A model generated the notes under the pieces. It was not told where the DNA came from. It ran no database searches and saw only the letters and a program-made list of their open reading frames with translations. From positions 25,037 through 89,036 of the forward strand of contig CANQGK010000006.1 in NCBI GenBank assembly GCA_947623175.1: a stretch of 64,000 nt of DNA. Direction: 5' to 3'. The position numbers were made by a program, and so were the translations under genes. The stretch's first letter is position 1. The number at the start of each line of letters is the position of its first letter. Shown here piece by piece: positions 9,045-19,016 of the stretch. This DNA comes from an uncultured Clostridia bacterium. GTDB taxonomy: Bacteria; Bacillota; Clostridia; Oscillospirales; Acutalibacteraceae.

Positions 9045-9500
9045 ATGAATCGTTCGACCTTTGATGTTACAATAACTCTTACCGATGGTTCTAAGCGTGT
9101 AGAGTTTAATATGGACGCCGATTGGAACGAAGACGGTCGTGTGCTTCGCATTCGCTTCGAGCATGCCGTTAAAACGGATAATGTAAGCTGTAATATACAG
9201 TTCGGTCATATTAACCGTTCTGTTCACAGCAATAATGAGTATGAAAAGGCGCAGTACGAGGTATGCGCTCACCGTTGGATCAGAGCGGCTCAACCGTGGC
9301 TCGGCATTTCGATACTCAGTGAATGCAAATACGGTTTTTTTGCAAAAGAAAATATTATTGAAATGGCGGCTCTTCGCTCAAGTAATCATCCCGGCCGTCA
9401 TATGGAAGCGGGTAAACACAGTTTTTCCTATGCACTCTTTGCCGATAACGGTGCAAATGATTTTGTTAATGATATAGCAATGCAATCAGATTACAATGCG
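9045..9500 (+). pseudogene. GH38 alpha-mannosidase fragment (C-terminal beta-sandwich region)
   Basis: About 145 residues match the central/C-terminal beta-sandwich part of GH38 alpha-mannosidases: ITLTDGSKRVEF, DADWNEDGRVLR, YEVCAHRWI, LSECKYGFFAKEN and LLRSSNHP-like strands. The catalytic N-terminal domain and the end of the protein are missing, so the piece cannot be an active enzyme. Homology stops close to 9473, exactly where a 28-bp copy of a mobile-element terminus begins, after which the frame runs on for a few residues to a TAA at 9540-9542. No ribosome site precedes the first ATG. This is a relic, probably truncated by an insertion or by recombination at the repeat. Confidence 0.75.
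9473..9500 (+). repeat. Solo terminus of the 18.6-kb inverted-repeat element
   Basis: These 28 bases are identical to the left terminal repeat of the element at 18625-18901 (TATAGCAATGCAATCAGATT then ACAATGCG). No right end or internal part is present nearby, so it is a footprint left by excision or by a truncated insertion in the GH38 relic. Confidence 0.75.
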
Positions 9501-9545
9501 ATTCGATTTAACAGTCGCCGTGGTTTAAATTTTTTGATTTAAGGG

Positions 9546-9574
9546 TTTACATTATAAATATTTTGTTATATTAT
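9546..9574 (+). promoter_or_regulatory. Probable sigma-A promoter for the ribokinase operon
   Basis: TTTACA and TATTAT are separated by 17 bp in a very AT-rich stretch, 39 bp upstream of the start codon of the ribokinase-like gene. Confidence 0.5.
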
Positions 9575-9612
9575 AGAGTTGACAAAATAATTTATTTTGA
9601 GGAGGATTTCTT

Positions 9613-10581
9613 ATGAGGCCTAAGATTTTGGTGGTGGGTAGTTTTGTTATGGATTTGATTGCCACCACGGCTAAATTTCCGTCTGCCGGCGAGACGGTGA
9701 TCGGCAACGGGTTTTCGACCGCTCCGGGCGGCAAGGGCGCCAATCAGGCGATAGCCGCGGCTCGGCTCGGCGCCGACGTTACCATGGTCGGAAGGGTGGG
9801 CGACGATTCCTTCGGCAGAGAGATGCTTGACTCTGCGAACAAAAGCGGAGTTGATATTTCGAACGTCACGGTAAGTCGTACGCACCCGTCGGCGGTCGGT
9901 CACATTCAAATTCAAACCAACGAGCATGGCACCGAAAACCGCATACTCGTAATTCCCGGCGCCAATATGGACATAAAGCCCCAAAACGTCGCTTTTTTGG
10001 AAAAAGAAATAGGCAATTACGATATGGTTATGCTCCAGCTCGAAATTCCCATGGAAATAAACTGTCTGGTTGCAAAATATGCAAAGGCGGCGGGCGTTCC
10101 GGTTATGCTCAATCCTGCGCCGGCGGATAAAATTCCCGAGGAATTGCTTTCTTGTCTTACCTACATTTCGCCCAACGAGCATGAGGCGGCGCTCATTACC
10201 GGTATCGACGCCGTAAATGCGGAAAACATCGGAACCTGTGTGGCGCAATTGCGAAAAACCGGTGTTGAGAACGTGATTGTAACCCTCGGCAAAGAGGGGT
10301 GCGCGTTCTGCAGCGGCGGCGACGTAATTATGTCGCCGTCCGTCAAAGCGGAAAAGGTGGTCGATCCGACGGCGGCAGGGGACAGCTTTATGGGGGCGTT
10401 TTGTACCGCGGTATCGGCGGGAATTGATATTGAGAACGCGCTGCTTTTCGCCAATTGCGTCGGCAGTATAACCGTATCAAAAATGGGTGCGCAAACCGCT
10501 CTGCCCACGCTTTGCGAGGTGCTGGAGCTTATGGCGCGGCGCGGCTTCGATACAAAGCCGTTTGAAGTTTTGAAAGGATGA
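9613..10581 (+). CDS. rbsK: Ribokinase-like PfkB-family sugar kinase
   Basis: Cytoplasmic ATP-dependent sugar kinase of 322 residues, the usual ribokinase length. It has the N-terminal PfkB signature GGKGANQAIAAARLGA, the NPAPA strand, the SPNEHEA loop and the C-terminal signature DPTAAGDSFMGAF, where D257 is the expected catalytic base and GAGD is replaced by AAGD. The start follows GAGGAGG with a 7-bp gap. It is followed immediately by a sugar-phosphate isomerase of the SIS family, suggesting a two-step entry of a pentose or similar sugar into central metabolism. Ribokinase is the best match, but related kinases with different sugar preference cannot be excluded. Confidence 0.85.
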   Translation: MRPKILVVGSFVMDLIATTAKFPSAGETVIGNGFSTAPGGKGANQAIAAARLGADVTMVGRVGDDSFGREMLDSANKSGVDISNVTVSRTHPSAVGHIQIQTNEHGTENRILVIPGANMDIKPQNVAFLEKEIGNYDMVMLQLEIPMEINCLVAKYAKAAGVPVMLNPAPADKIPEELLSCLTYISPNEHEAALITGIDAVNAENIGTCVAQLRKTGVENVIVTLGKEGCAFCSGGDVIMSPSVKAEKVVDPTAAGDSFMGAFCTAVSAGIDIENALLFANCVGSITVSKMGAQTALPTLCEVLELMARRGFDTKPFEVLKG

Positions 10582-10586
10582 AATTT

Positions 10587-11186
10587 ATGTCGGAAAACCT
10601 TAAAAATTTTATAAAAATAAGCAAAGAAGAATTTGAAAAAACGGTAAATTCGGTCGATGAAGCGGCGCTTAAAAGGGCGGCGGATCTGATTATCGACGCC
10701 AAGAAAAAGGGTAACCGTCTGCACATCACGGGCATAGGCAAGCCTTCCCATGTCGCAACCTACGCGGCTTCGCTTTTTTCCTCCACGGGCACGCCGACCT
10801 ATTATCTGCACGGCACCGAGGCGGTTCACGGCTCCTGCGGACAGCTTGTCGAGGGGGACGCGGTGATCTGCATTTCAAACAGCGGCGAAACGGCGGAGCT
10901 TAAAGCCACCGCAAACGCGATAAGAAATAATGGCTGTAAAATAATTGCCCTTACCGGCAATCCCGACAGTTGGTTGTCAAAATTTGCCGATGCGGATCTC
11001 ACGGCGCATGTCGATAACGAGGGCGGCCCTCTCAATCGCGCGCCGCGAACCTCCGTTATAGCGGAAATTTTCGTTTTGCAATGCCTTTCGGTGCTTTTGC
11101 AGGACGACGCCGGCATAACGCCTTCGGAATACGTAAAGCGCCATCCCGGCGGCGCTTTGGGAAAGCTCAGAGAAAACGAAATGTAA
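10587..11186 (+). CDS. SIS-domain sugar-phosphate isomerase (KpsF/GutQ-like, no CBS domains)
   Basis: SIS-fold protein of 199 residues that resembles the isomerase half of arabinose-5-phosphate isomerases. Visible marks are TGIGKPSHVATYAASLFSST, the phosphate-binding SNSGETAE, and the C-terminal RHPGGALGKL found in the KpsF/GutQ family. The CBS pair found in full-length KdsD is absent. The ATG at 10587 is preferred to one at 10578 (which overlaps the ribokinase stop) because GAAAGGA is 9 bp upstream of the later ATG. It is co-transcribed with the kinase and followed by a terminator. Likely role: aldose-ketose isomerisation of a phosphorylated sugar; exact substrate unknown. Confidence 0.8.
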   Translation: MSENLKNFIKISKEEFEKTVNSVDEAALKRAADLIIDAKKKGNRLHITGIGKPSHVATYAASLFSSTGTPTYYLHGTEAVHGSCGQLVEGDAVICISNSGETAELKATANAIRNNGCKIIALTGNPDSWLSKFADADLTAHVDNEGGPLNRAPRTSVIAEIFVLQCLSVLLQDDAGITPSEYVKRHPGGALGKLRENEM

Positions 11187-11200
11187 AATACGGTTATATC

Positions 11201-11235
11201 AAAGCCCGCGTATCTCACCTCGATACGCGGGCTTT
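11201..11235 (+). terminator. Terminator after the kinase-isomerase operon
   Basis: A 13-bp perfect stem, AAAGCCCGCGTAT with ATACGCGGGCTTT, ends 14 bp after the isomerase stop. A short T-rich sequence follows. Confidence 0.8.
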
Positions 11236-11238
11236 GCA

Positions 11239-11331
11239 TTGTATTTCTTACTTTTTTATTAAAACAACATTGTATTTCTTAGTTTTCAAATTGTATTTCT
11301 TATTTATTATCCGAATGCCATGGTGTACAAT
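11239..11331 (+). promoter_or_regulatory. Promoter with three TTGTATTTCTTA boxes (activator-type operator)
   Basis: Three exact copies of TTGTATTTCTTA lie at 11239, 11270 and 11291. The last two are 21 bp apart (two helical turns); the first is 31 bp away (about three turns). A -10-like TACAAT (11326-11331) starts 24 bp after the last box, and there is no good -35, as expected for an activator-dependent promoter. The same arrangement occurs upstream of the GH16 cluster. It should drive the oxidoreductase operon starting at 11393. Direct repeats at two-turn spacing next to the -35 region are typical of AraC-family activators. Confidence 0.7.
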
Positions 11332-11392
11332 AATCTCGCAATATACATTCTGTATTAAAACGCAAATTGTAAAAACAATGGGAGGAATCAGG

Positions 11393-12646
11393 ATGAAGGA
11401 CTACGATTGCAATGTCGTTGTTGTCGGCGCGGGCCCTGCCGGTATGGCGGCGGCGATATCGGCAAAGAAAAACGGCGCTCAAAGGGTCATTATTGTTGAG
11501 CGGGAAAACCGAACCGGAGGAATACTCAAGCAATGCATCCACGCGGGATTCGGTCTTCAGTATTTCGGCGAGGAGCTGACGGGGCCCGAGTATGCAGAGA
11601 GATTTTCGAATTTGGCAAAAGAAAACGAAATCGAATTTTTGCTCGATACCACGGCGCTCGAAATCAAGGACAAGACTTTGGTTTGCGTAAATACTCGGGG
11701 GATTATCAATATCCGCTTCGGAACGCTTGTGCTTGCTATGGGCTGCCGCGAACGCACCCGCGCCAATCTTACCATTCCGGGAAGCCGCCCCGCCGGTATT
11801 TATACAGCCGGAACGGCGCAGAAGCTTATAAACGTCTACGGCCATAAGATCGGCAAGGAAGTGGTTATCCTCGGCAGCGGCGATATCGGTATGATAATGG
11901 CAAGGCGTTTATCCTTGCAGGGCGTCAAGGTCAAGGCGGTAATCGAGATCATGCCTTATCTTGCGGGGCTTGAGCGCAATAAGGTACAATGCCTCGACGA
12001 CTTTAATATCCCGCTTATGCTCTCGCATACGATCGTGGATATTACGGGAATCGACCGTGTGGAAAAGGTAACCGTAGCTCCCGTTGACGAAAACCGTAAG
12101 CCGATTATGGAAAAAGCCGAAACGATCGACTGTGACACACTGCTTTTATCCGTAGGTCTCATTCCCGAAAACGAGCTTACCCGCACGGCGGATGTTGCCC
12201 TCTCGGGAATTACCAAGGGCGCGACGGTAAATCAATATAAGCAGACCGACAAGCCATATATTTTCGCCTGCGGAAACGTTTTACACGTAAACGATCTTGT
12301 GGACCATGTGAGTCACGAGAGCGAGGACGCCGGAAAATTTGCGGCATTGTACGCGGCGGGAAAGCTCGATAAAGGAGCGGAAATCCCGGTTGAAGCGGGA
12401 GAGGGCGTCAGATATGTTTGCCCGCAAAAAATGGTCTGCGCGGACGGAAACGTAGATCTGTATTTCCGTACTTTGGTTCCCGGAAGAAATACGACGCTTA
12501 CCGTTTCGGACGATACGGGAGTCCTTCTCTCCAAAAAACTTATACGCACCACGCCCGGCACCATAGAAAAGCTCACCCTTTCGGGCGAAAAAGCCAAAAA
12601 CGCAAGCGGCAGGCTTGTGGTAAGCGCAGAGCATAAGGGGGCATAA
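11393..12646 (+). CDS. NAD(P)/FAD-dependent oxidoreductase (GlpA-operon companion)
   Basis: Flavoprotein of 417 residues with two dinucleotide-binding folds: VVVGAGPAGMAAAISAKK near the N-terminus and VILGSGDIGMIMARRLSLQG in the middle. The pyridine-nucleotide-disulfide-oxidoreductase layout includes GCRERTRANLTIPG and the CGNVLHVNDLVDHVSHE loop near the C-terminus. The start is placed at the ATG 7-8 bp after GGGAGGAA rather than the ATG that is part of that site. It is the first gene of a set with DUF1667 and a GlpA-like flavoprotein; this trio recurs in clostridia and is usually annotated as a glycerol-3-phosphate dehydrogenase-type system. Substrate in this glycan-linked operon is unproven; hydroxy acid or polyol oxidation is possible. 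Confidence 0.85.
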   Translation: MKDYDCNVVVVGAGPAGMAAAISAKKNGAQRVIIVERENRTGGILKQCIHAGFGLQYFGEELTGPEYAERFSNLAKENEIEFLLDTTALEIKDKTLVCVNTRGIINIRFGTLVLAMGCRERTRANLTIPGSRPAGIYTAGTAQKLINVYGHKIGKEVVILGSGDIGMIMARRLSLQGVKVKAVIEIMPYLAGLERNKVQCLDDFNIPLMLSHTIVDITGIDRVEKVTVAPVDENRKPIMEKAETIDCDTLLLSVGLIPENELTRTADVALSGITKGATVNQYKQTDKPYIFACGNVLHVNDLVDHVSHESEDAGKFAALYAAGKLDKGAEIPVEAGEGVRYVCPQKMVCADGNVDLYFRTLVPGRNTTLTVSDDTGVLLSKKLIRTTPGTIEKLTLSGEKAKNASGRLVVSAEHKGA

Positions 12647-12648
12647 AT

Positions 12649-13020
12649 ATGAAAAAAACAGTAACTTGTACGGTCTGCCCGAACGGTTGTGAAATAGAAG
12701 TCGACTACACGACAAGGGAAGACGCCGCTTTGATGGGCTACGGCTGTAAAAGAGGCATAGCTTACGCAATCGACGAATGCTTCGAGCCGAAGCGCACCTT
12801 TACCTCGTCGGTTAAAATCACGGGATCGGACAGGCGTATGATGCCGGTCAGAACCACCGCGCCGATACCGAAGGATTTGCTGATAAAGGCGGCGCAGGCG
12901 ATAAATTCCGTCACATTAGAGGCTCCCGTAAAATGCGGACAGGTGATAGACGATGATTTTCTCGGTACAAAGGTAAAGCTTGTAACCACGCTAACGCTTG
13001 AAAGGGGAGATGCGCAATGA
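12649..13020 (+). CDS. DUF1667 domain protein
   Basis: Small cytoplasmic protein of 123 residues with a CTVCPNGC motif at the N-terminus, a further GYGCKRG cysteine and a C-terminal VKCGQVIDDD element, the cysteine pattern of the DUF1667 family. Four conserved cysteines suggest metal or Fe-S binding, which is inference. It starts 3 bp after the preceding flavoprotein and its TGA overlaps the ATG of the GlpA-like gene (ATGA), so the three products are made together and probably form one complex, with this protein as the electron-transfer or assembly subunit. Confidence 0.85.
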   Translation: MKKTVTCTVCPNGCEIEVDYTTREDAALMGYGCKRGIAYAIDECFEPKRTFTSSVKITGSDRRMMPVRTTAPIPKDLLIKAAQAINSVTLEAPVKCGQVIDDDFLGTKVKLVTTLTLERGDAQ

Positions 13021-14447
13021 TAAAGACCGACGTACTTATTATAGGCGCAGGCGCCGTAGGCTGTGCGCTTGCAAGAGAGCTTTCAAAATACGATATAAAG
13101 GTAACGGTATGCGATAAAAACGACGACGTCGGCGGCGACGCGTCAAAATCAAACAGCGGCTTGTTTTCGACCAGCGCCACCATGCCCGTAGGCACCCTCG
13201 AATGCCGGCTCAGGACTGTGGCGCACAGTATGATTATGAAGATATGCGAGGATCTCGAGGTGCCCGTGATCGAGTGCGGAAGTATCGCTCCCGTGCTTTA
13301 TCCCGAACAAATCGAGAGCGCCAAGGGGCTTATCGAGCGCGCCTTTTTAAACGGCGTTTACGATTATGAGCTTTTGCCGGCAAAGGATATTCTGGATATG
13401 GAGCCGACCTTAAATCCCGAGATTTTGGGCGGTATTTACAGTCCGCGCGACAGACAGACAAACCAATTTATATTCGTATCCGCCATGGCGGAAAATGCCG
13501 CGGAAAACGGCGTTGAGTTTCTGCTTGACTGCAAAGTGACGGGTATGGACGTTTCGGACGGAAAAATCCACAGAGTGCATACCGAAAATGGCGATATCGA
13601 AGCCGGATGGGTAATCAACGCCGCGGGGCTTTACTGCGATGAAATAGCCAAAATGGCGGACGAATGCGACTTTAAGGTGAACCCGAGAAAGGGCGAGTTT
13701 TTCGTATTTTCAAACGATACTCCCGTTAAGGTATCGCACATCATATCCTCCGTTCCGAGCCCGAAAACGCGCGGCGTGCTCGTGATCCCGACGGTGGATG
13801 GCAATATGCTGATAGGACCTACGGCGGACGACGTCGAGGACAAGACCGACCGCAAGACTACCTCCGAGGGGCTCGAAAGCATTAAAACGCAGGCGCTTAA
13901 TATGGTGCCGGGACTGCATTTTGAAGATACGATAACGCAGTTCGTAGGCGTCCGCCCTGCCAGAACCCCCGAAGGCTACGATATCCGTTTTTCGGAAAAA
14001 GTAAAGGGTTATATCGGCATTTCGGGCGTGCGCTCGACAGGACTTACCGCAAGCGTAGCGATCGCCTTTTATATCGTTCACGGAATGAAGGAGGCGGGCG
14101 TGACGCTCGAACGCAAGGAGGGCTGGAAGCGCACGAGAAAGGGAATCGTAAGCTTTGCGGATAAAACCGCCGAGGAAAAGGACACGCTGATAGCCGCCGA
14201 TCCGCTTTACGGCAAGATAATTTGCCGCTGTGAGCAGGTTACCGAGAGCGAAATATTGCAGGCTATTCACAGGCCTGTGGGCGCAAGGACGCTGGACGCC
14301 GTAAAACGCCGTGTTCGCGCCGGCATGGGGCGTTGTCAGGGCGGCTTTTGCAGTCCGCTTGTGATAGAAATTCTCGCAAGAGAATTGGGTATTCCCGAAA
14401 CCGAAGTAAGAAAACGCGGCGAAAAAGCCTTTATGCTGGATAAATGA
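13017..14447 (+). CDS. GlpA-like FAD oxidoreductase with BFD-type [2Fe-2S] domain
   Basis: Flavoenzyme of 476 residues. The N-terminal FAD fold is VLIIGAGAVGCALARELSKY; the DAO/GlpD-like catalytic domain includes ASKSNSGLFS and a GVRPARTPEGYDI loop. The C-terminal 60-70 residues form a bacterioferritin-ferredoxin-like cluster site: CRCEQV then RCQGGFC, i.e. CxC and CxxxxC. This is the layout of anaerobic glycerol-3-phosphate dehydrogenase subunit A and its relatives. It overlaps DUF1667 upstream and the SGNH esterase downstream by 4 bp each. Substrate is not certain: the co-regulation with a glycan cluster makes a sugar-derived alcohol possible, as does plain glycerol-3-phosphate. Confidence 0.85.
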   Translation: MIKTDVLIIGAGAVGCALARELSKYDIKVTVCDKNDDVGGDASKSNSGLFSTSATMPVGTLECRLRTVAHSMIMKICEDLEVPVIECGSIAPVLYPEQIESAKGLIERAFLNGVYDYELLPAKDILDMEPTLNPEILGGIYSPRDRQTNQFIFVSAMAENAAENGVEFLLDCKVTGMDVSDGKIHRVHTENGDIEAGWVINAAGLYCDEIAKMADECDFKVNPRKGEFFVFSNDTPVKVSHIISSVPSPKTRGVLVIPTVDGNMLIGPTADDVEDKTDRKTTSEGLESIKTQALNMVPGLHFEDTITQFVGVRPARTPEGYDIRFSEKVKGYIGISGVRSTGLTASVAIAFYIVHGMKEAGVTLERKEGWKRTRKGIVSFADKTAEEKDTLIAADPLYGKIICRCEQVTESEILQAIHRPVGARTLDAVKRRVRAGMGRCQGGFCSPLVIEILARELGIPETEVRKRGEKAFMLDK

Positions 14448-15445
14448 TTATGAAAAAATTAAACCTCGACGAAATAATACCGCTCGTTCACGGCGCCTCC
14501 GAAGTATGCGAAAAGGACGGGAAAATATCGCTTTTTCGCTTTACGAAGGAACAGCGCGAGCTTTACAAAACCGTTTCGCGGGATTATTACCGAAAATGCT
14601 TTGCGACGGCGGGTATTACTTTGGAGTTTGATACCGACAGCGAAAATCTGACGCTTTCGGTGTCGGTAAACCCGGGCAGCTCGCGGAGGTTTTTTACCCA
14701 CAGCGTTTTTGTAAACGGAAAACGGACGGGCGAGTTATCCGGCGATATAGGGGAAAAAGAAAACGTTTTTTATACCGAGGCCTTTACTCTCGGCGGCGGC
14801 ATCAAGCGGATCAAAATTCAATTTCCATGGTCTGTCTCATCGGATATTTTATCGCTCGAAATCGACGATAACGCGAAAATCACCCCGGTTGTCAAAAAAC
14901 GCAATATACTTATGTTCGGCGACTCGATAACCCAGGGGTATGACGCCGTGTATCCCGAAAACGCCTATGCGGTAAAGCTTGCGGATGCCGCGGGCGCCGA
15001 AATACGCGATAAAGCGATTGCCGGCGAGCGTTTTTTTGCAGAGCTTGCAAAAAATAAGGAAAATTTCCGACCTGATATTATCACGGTCGCCTACGGTACG
15101 AACGATTGGTGCCACAGCGCAAAGGAAGAGTTCGAAACGCAATGCCGAAGCTTTTTTTACAATTTGCGCAATTCCTATCCCGAGGCGGAAATTATCGCCT
15201 TTACGCCGGTTTGGCGAGCGGATATTGAGGATAAAAAGCCGATTTCGCAGCCCTTCGGGTTTATTTCGGAGTATATAAAAAAGGTTGCGGAGAATATACC
15301 GGATATCAAGGTTTTTGACGGTATCGATTTCATTCCGCATGATTTGCGCTGTTACAGCCCGGACGGTCTGCATCCGAACGATGCGGGCTTCGAGCATTAC
15401 GGTAATGCGGTTTTAAATATCATTAAAAATATCCCGCGGTACTGA
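14444..15445 (+). CDS. SGNH/GDSL hydrolase, carbohydrate-esterase-like
   Basis: Protein of 333 residues with no signal peptide. Residues 1-150 form a beta-rich domain (RRFFTHSVFVNGKRTGEL), and the rest an SGNH hydrolase. Block I is MFGDSITQG with nucleophile S161, block III is YGTNDW, and block V is PDGLHPND with the D307/H310 pair. The two-domain layout resembles CE2-type acetyl esterases, so deacetylation of an imported oligosaccharide is plausible. It overlaps the GlpA-like gene stop (ATGA) and is the last gene of that operon. Family assignment is firm; acetyl-sugar specificity is inferred. Confidence 0.8.
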   Translation: MIMKKLNLDEIIPLVHGASEVCEKDGKISLFRFTKEQRELYKTVSRDYYRKCFATAGITLEFDTDSENLTLSVSVNPGSSRRFFTHSVFVNGKRTGELSGDIGEKENVFYTEAFTLGGGIKRIKIQFPWSVSSDILSLEIDDNAKITPVVKKRNILMFGDSITQGYDAVYPENAYAVKLADAAGAEIRDKAIAGERFFAELAKNKENFRPDIITVAYGTNDWCHSAKEEFETQCRSFFYNLRNSYPEAEIIAFTPVWRADIEDKKPISQPFGFISEYIKKVAENIPDIKVFDGIDFIPHDLRCYSPDGLHPNDAGFEHYGNAVLNIIKNIPRY

Positions 15446-15454
15446 AATTATCTG

Positions 15455-15483
15455 TTGAAATTTGCGCCAAACTCTTGTATAAT
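15455..15483 (+). promoter_or_regulatory. Sigma-A promoter of the beta-galactosidase gene
   Basis: TTGAAA, 17 bp, TATAAT: near-consensus housekeeping promoter 30 bp upstream of the GH2 start codon, so this gene can be expressed independently of the preceding operon. Confidence 0.8.
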
Positions 15484-15501
15484 GTAACCGAAATAAAATA
15501 A

Positions 15502-18342
<2,841 letters not shown>

Positions 18343-18358
18343 TATTTCGCAATTGTTT

Positions 18359-18391
18359 GCCGCTTTTGTGTTTTGCAAAGGCGGCTTTTTT
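18359..18391 (+). terminator. Terminator after the GH2 gene
   Basis: GCCGCTTT pairs with AAAGGCGGC (one G-T pair), and six T residues follow directly. Confidence 0.85.
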
Positions 18392-18524
18392 ATTTGGAAA
18401 ATTCGGGAAATTTAATTAAATATATAAAATTTTTTTCAAATTCAAAATCAAATAAATTTGAAAAACCGCAATTTTATCGGCTTAAAGTACAGTTTTACCG
18501 TGAAATCGGGTTTGTTTGCGAAAA

Positions 18525-18586
18525 TTGTATTTCTTAGTTTTTTAATTGTATTTCTTATTTAAAGCTTATATGTAACAGTGTATAAT
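18525..18586 (+). promoter_or_regulatory. Promoter of the GH16/ABC cluster with two TTGTATTTCTTA boxes
   Basis: Two exact TTGTATTTCTTA boxes start at 18525 and 18546, 21 bp apart. A -10 box TATAAT (18581-18586) begins 24 bp after the second, matching base for base the spacing at the 11.3-kb promoter; the GTGTAYAATAAT context is also shared. The core lacks a good -35. This is the likely start of the 19-44.6 kb transcript. An activator bound to the boxes would touch RNA polymerase at the -35 position. Confidence 0.7.
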
Positions 18587-18624
18587 AATTGTACACCGAA
18601 ACACGGATTTTTTTGTGAATTGTA

Positions 18625-18901
18625 TATAGCAATGCAATCAGATTACAATGCGCCCGAGGCGGACGGATTTCTCCGCCGCCTGTGTCATCGTCCTTGAAAT
18701 ACGACAGTATTCCCGCGTCCTCTTCCTTGCCGGACGAAAAAATCCGCTCCGACTCGGGTCGAAGATTTTGCGTGAGAACGCCGTTCGTGTTCCGCGCGAA
18801 GCACGGTTGAGAGCATACTGTCGTATGGTAAGACCGTGCGACAAAGCGGGCGCGGACGTCGTTCCACGCAAAACGCATTGTAATATGATTGCATTGCTAT
18901 A
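18625..18901 (+). mobile_element. 277-bp MITE-like element with 28-bp terminal inverted repeats
   Basis: The ends, TATAGCAATGCAATCAGATT plus ACAATGCG and its inverted partner, match at 27 of 28 positions. The ends start and finish with TATA, consistent with TA target use. The interior has no gene but contains further inverted segments such as ATACGACAGTAT (about 18698) and ATACTGTCGTAT (about 18815), and a CGGACG/CGTCCG-rich core, so the transcript would be strongly folded. It sits between the cluster promoter and the first gene, and so forms most of the 5' leader. A solo end lies at 9473 and a related palindrome at 47327. No transposase is present, so mobilisation in trans is inferred. Confidence 0.65.
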
Positions 18902-19016
18902 GCAGTGCAATCCGTTTGAATTGCCGTAGCATAAGACGGATGAAAGATTTAAGGACGGATTATAAAATTTGCCGACGGGGATCATGCTGCCGCGTCGGAT
19001 CGAAAAGGAGGATACT

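Noticed and set aside
18625..18901. Protein-coding reading of the element on either strand.
   Set aside because: Frames are short, without ribosome sites, and cross the inverted repeats; no known transposase motif.
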